A stretch of DNA of 38,221 nucleotides from Synergistes sp. (GTDB taxonomy: Bacteria > Synergistota > Synergistia > Synergistales > Synergistaceae): the NCBI GenBank assembly GCA_017537925.1, contig JAFYJW010000072.1, positions 1 through 38,221 of the forward strand, given 5' to 3'. Numbering within the stretch: the first letter of the stretch is position 1; every line of letters starts with the position of its first letter. Below the pieces are notes generated by a model. The model saw nothing but the letters and a program-made list of their open reading frames with translations. It had not been told where the DNA came from and made no database searches. Positions 37,546 to 38,221 of the stretch are shown in pieces. A program made the position numbers and the translations under genes.

Positions 37546-38221
37546 TCAATTATTCTTTCCGCAGCACTGCTTGTATTTTTTGCCGCTGCCGCAGGGACAC
37601 GGGTCGTTGCGCCCGACCTTCTGAGCGTTTACGACAGGCTTTGTCTTCTGAGCTGTAGCGGTGACACCTGGATTTTCCATATCGTCATTGTACATTCCGC
37701 CGGAAGACGCCGGTATGTCAAGGGCTTCACGACTCTCATGCCATTTTCTGCTGCGGTTTTCCTGTTCCTGTTCTTTTGTCACGACCGATACTCTAAGCGC
37801 AAACTCCGTTATTCCTTCGCGCACACGCTCAAGCATTTCCTGGAAAAGGCTGAACGATTCGAACTGATATTCGATAAGCGGATCCTTCTGCCCTATCGCG
37901 CGGAGCCCGATGCCGCGGCGCAGCTCATCCATTGCGAGCAGATGTTCCTTCCAGTTCTTATCCAGGACTTCCAAAACTATATAGCGGAATATCTGACTCG
38001 AGAGATCGCTTCCGAGCTCTTCCGTCTTCTGCAGGAAGCGCGCCCGTATCTCTTCAAGGATTTGGGGACGCACCTTTTCCAAATCTTCCTGCGTCTCTAC
38101 GTTTTCAAGGGGACGCGAGATGCCCGGCCAGAAAAGCGCGTTGAGCCTGACCGCCGCTGCTTTCACATTCGGACCGTCCTCGCTGTTTTCCGCAAATATC
38201 CTGTCCAGCTGGGCCGCCGCC
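37546..38221 (-). CDS. secA: Preprotein translocase ATPase SecA, C-terminal part
   Basis: The gene is cut by the right window edge; the frame stays open to 38221. The visible 224 residues cover the helical wing/scaffold end ([38 protein letters not shown]), a variable linker and the C-terminal zinc-binding tail with [13 protein letters not shown]. That tail binds SecB or ribosomes in other species. SecA drives the Sec export on which the T2SS substrates, the MBL protein and the DUF3857-like protein would depend. Confidence 0.96.
   Translation of the reverse strand, partial: AAAQLDRIFAENSEDGPNVKAAAVRLNALFWPGISRPLENVETQEDLEKVRPQILEEIRARFLQKTEELGSDLSSQIFRYIVLEVLDKNWKEHLLAMDELRRGIGLRAIGQKDPLIEYQFESFSLFQEMLERVREGITEFALRVSVVTKEQEQENRSRKWHESREALDIPASSGGMYNDDMENPGVTATAQKTKPVVNAQKVGRNDPCPCGSGKKYKQCCGKNN

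Noticed and set aside
1-38221. tRNA, rRNA, CRISPR, insertion sequence or prophage
   Set aside because: I looked for cloverleaf arms, regular spaced repeats, terminal inverted repeats with transposase frames and integrase or phage genes on both strands and found none.

Overview
The window looks like chromosomal DNA of an anaerobic, diderm bacterium with a GC content near the mid-50s percent. My best guess is a member of the Synergistota (Cloacibacillus-like). That guess rests on the mix of an outer-membrane secretin and glycan ligases, Firmicutes-like gene orders (rpsF-ssb-rpsR and DUF2232-rplI-dnaB) and amino-acid/aldehyde type catabolic genes. There is no rRNA or protein marker strong enough to prove it. 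Apart from an enoyl-CoA hydratase and an MBL/DUF3006 pair, every gene lies on the minus strand. I saw no tRNA, rRNA, CRISPR array, transposase or phage gene.

Positions 1-9,600 form a catabolic and accessory region: a carbamate kinase with its own promoter and terminator, an AEC-family permease, an enoyl-CoA hydratase, a secreted metallo-beta-lactamase-fold hydrolase coupled to a DUF3006 protein, a small cupin, and a 947-residue aldehyde-oxidoreductase-type molybdoenzyme that carries its two [2Fe-2S] clusters in the same chain. The molybdoenzyme promoter overlaps a striking TGCAACA repeat/palindrome. Upstream of it is a CitB/DcuR-type response regulator whose strong promoter is followed by a leader of about 210 nt that folds on paper into a compact three-way junction with a GAAA-capped helix and a possible Shine-Dalgarno sequestering arm. 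This leader is the best candidate in the window for an uncharacterised regulatory RNA.

Positions 9,738-29,454 form one long, tightly packed minus-strand block. In transcription order it runs: a Wzy_C/PglL-like ligase with an extra C-terminal domain; type II secretion genes J, K, L, M, N-like, C, I-like, D, E, F; a second Wzy_C ligase; two GT2, one GT8 and two GT4 glycosyltransferases; and a five-bladed beta-propeller glycosidase-like protein. The secretion genes are in a circularly permuted order, and gspG, gspH and the prepilin peptidase are absent. The placement suggests that glycan assembly or transfer and the secretion machine are linked, perhaps through glycosylation of pseudopilins or secreted proteins.

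Positions 29,502-38,221 are housekeeping genes in three transcription units: secA (cut by the window edge), a DUF3857-like exported protein, argS and a DivIC/FtsB-like protein; then rpsF-ssb-rpsR with its own promoter and terminator; then DUF2232-rplI-dnaB with its own promoter and a terminator after dnaB. Two genes (the MBL hydrolase and gspL) have convincing N-termini that can only begin at CTG codons.
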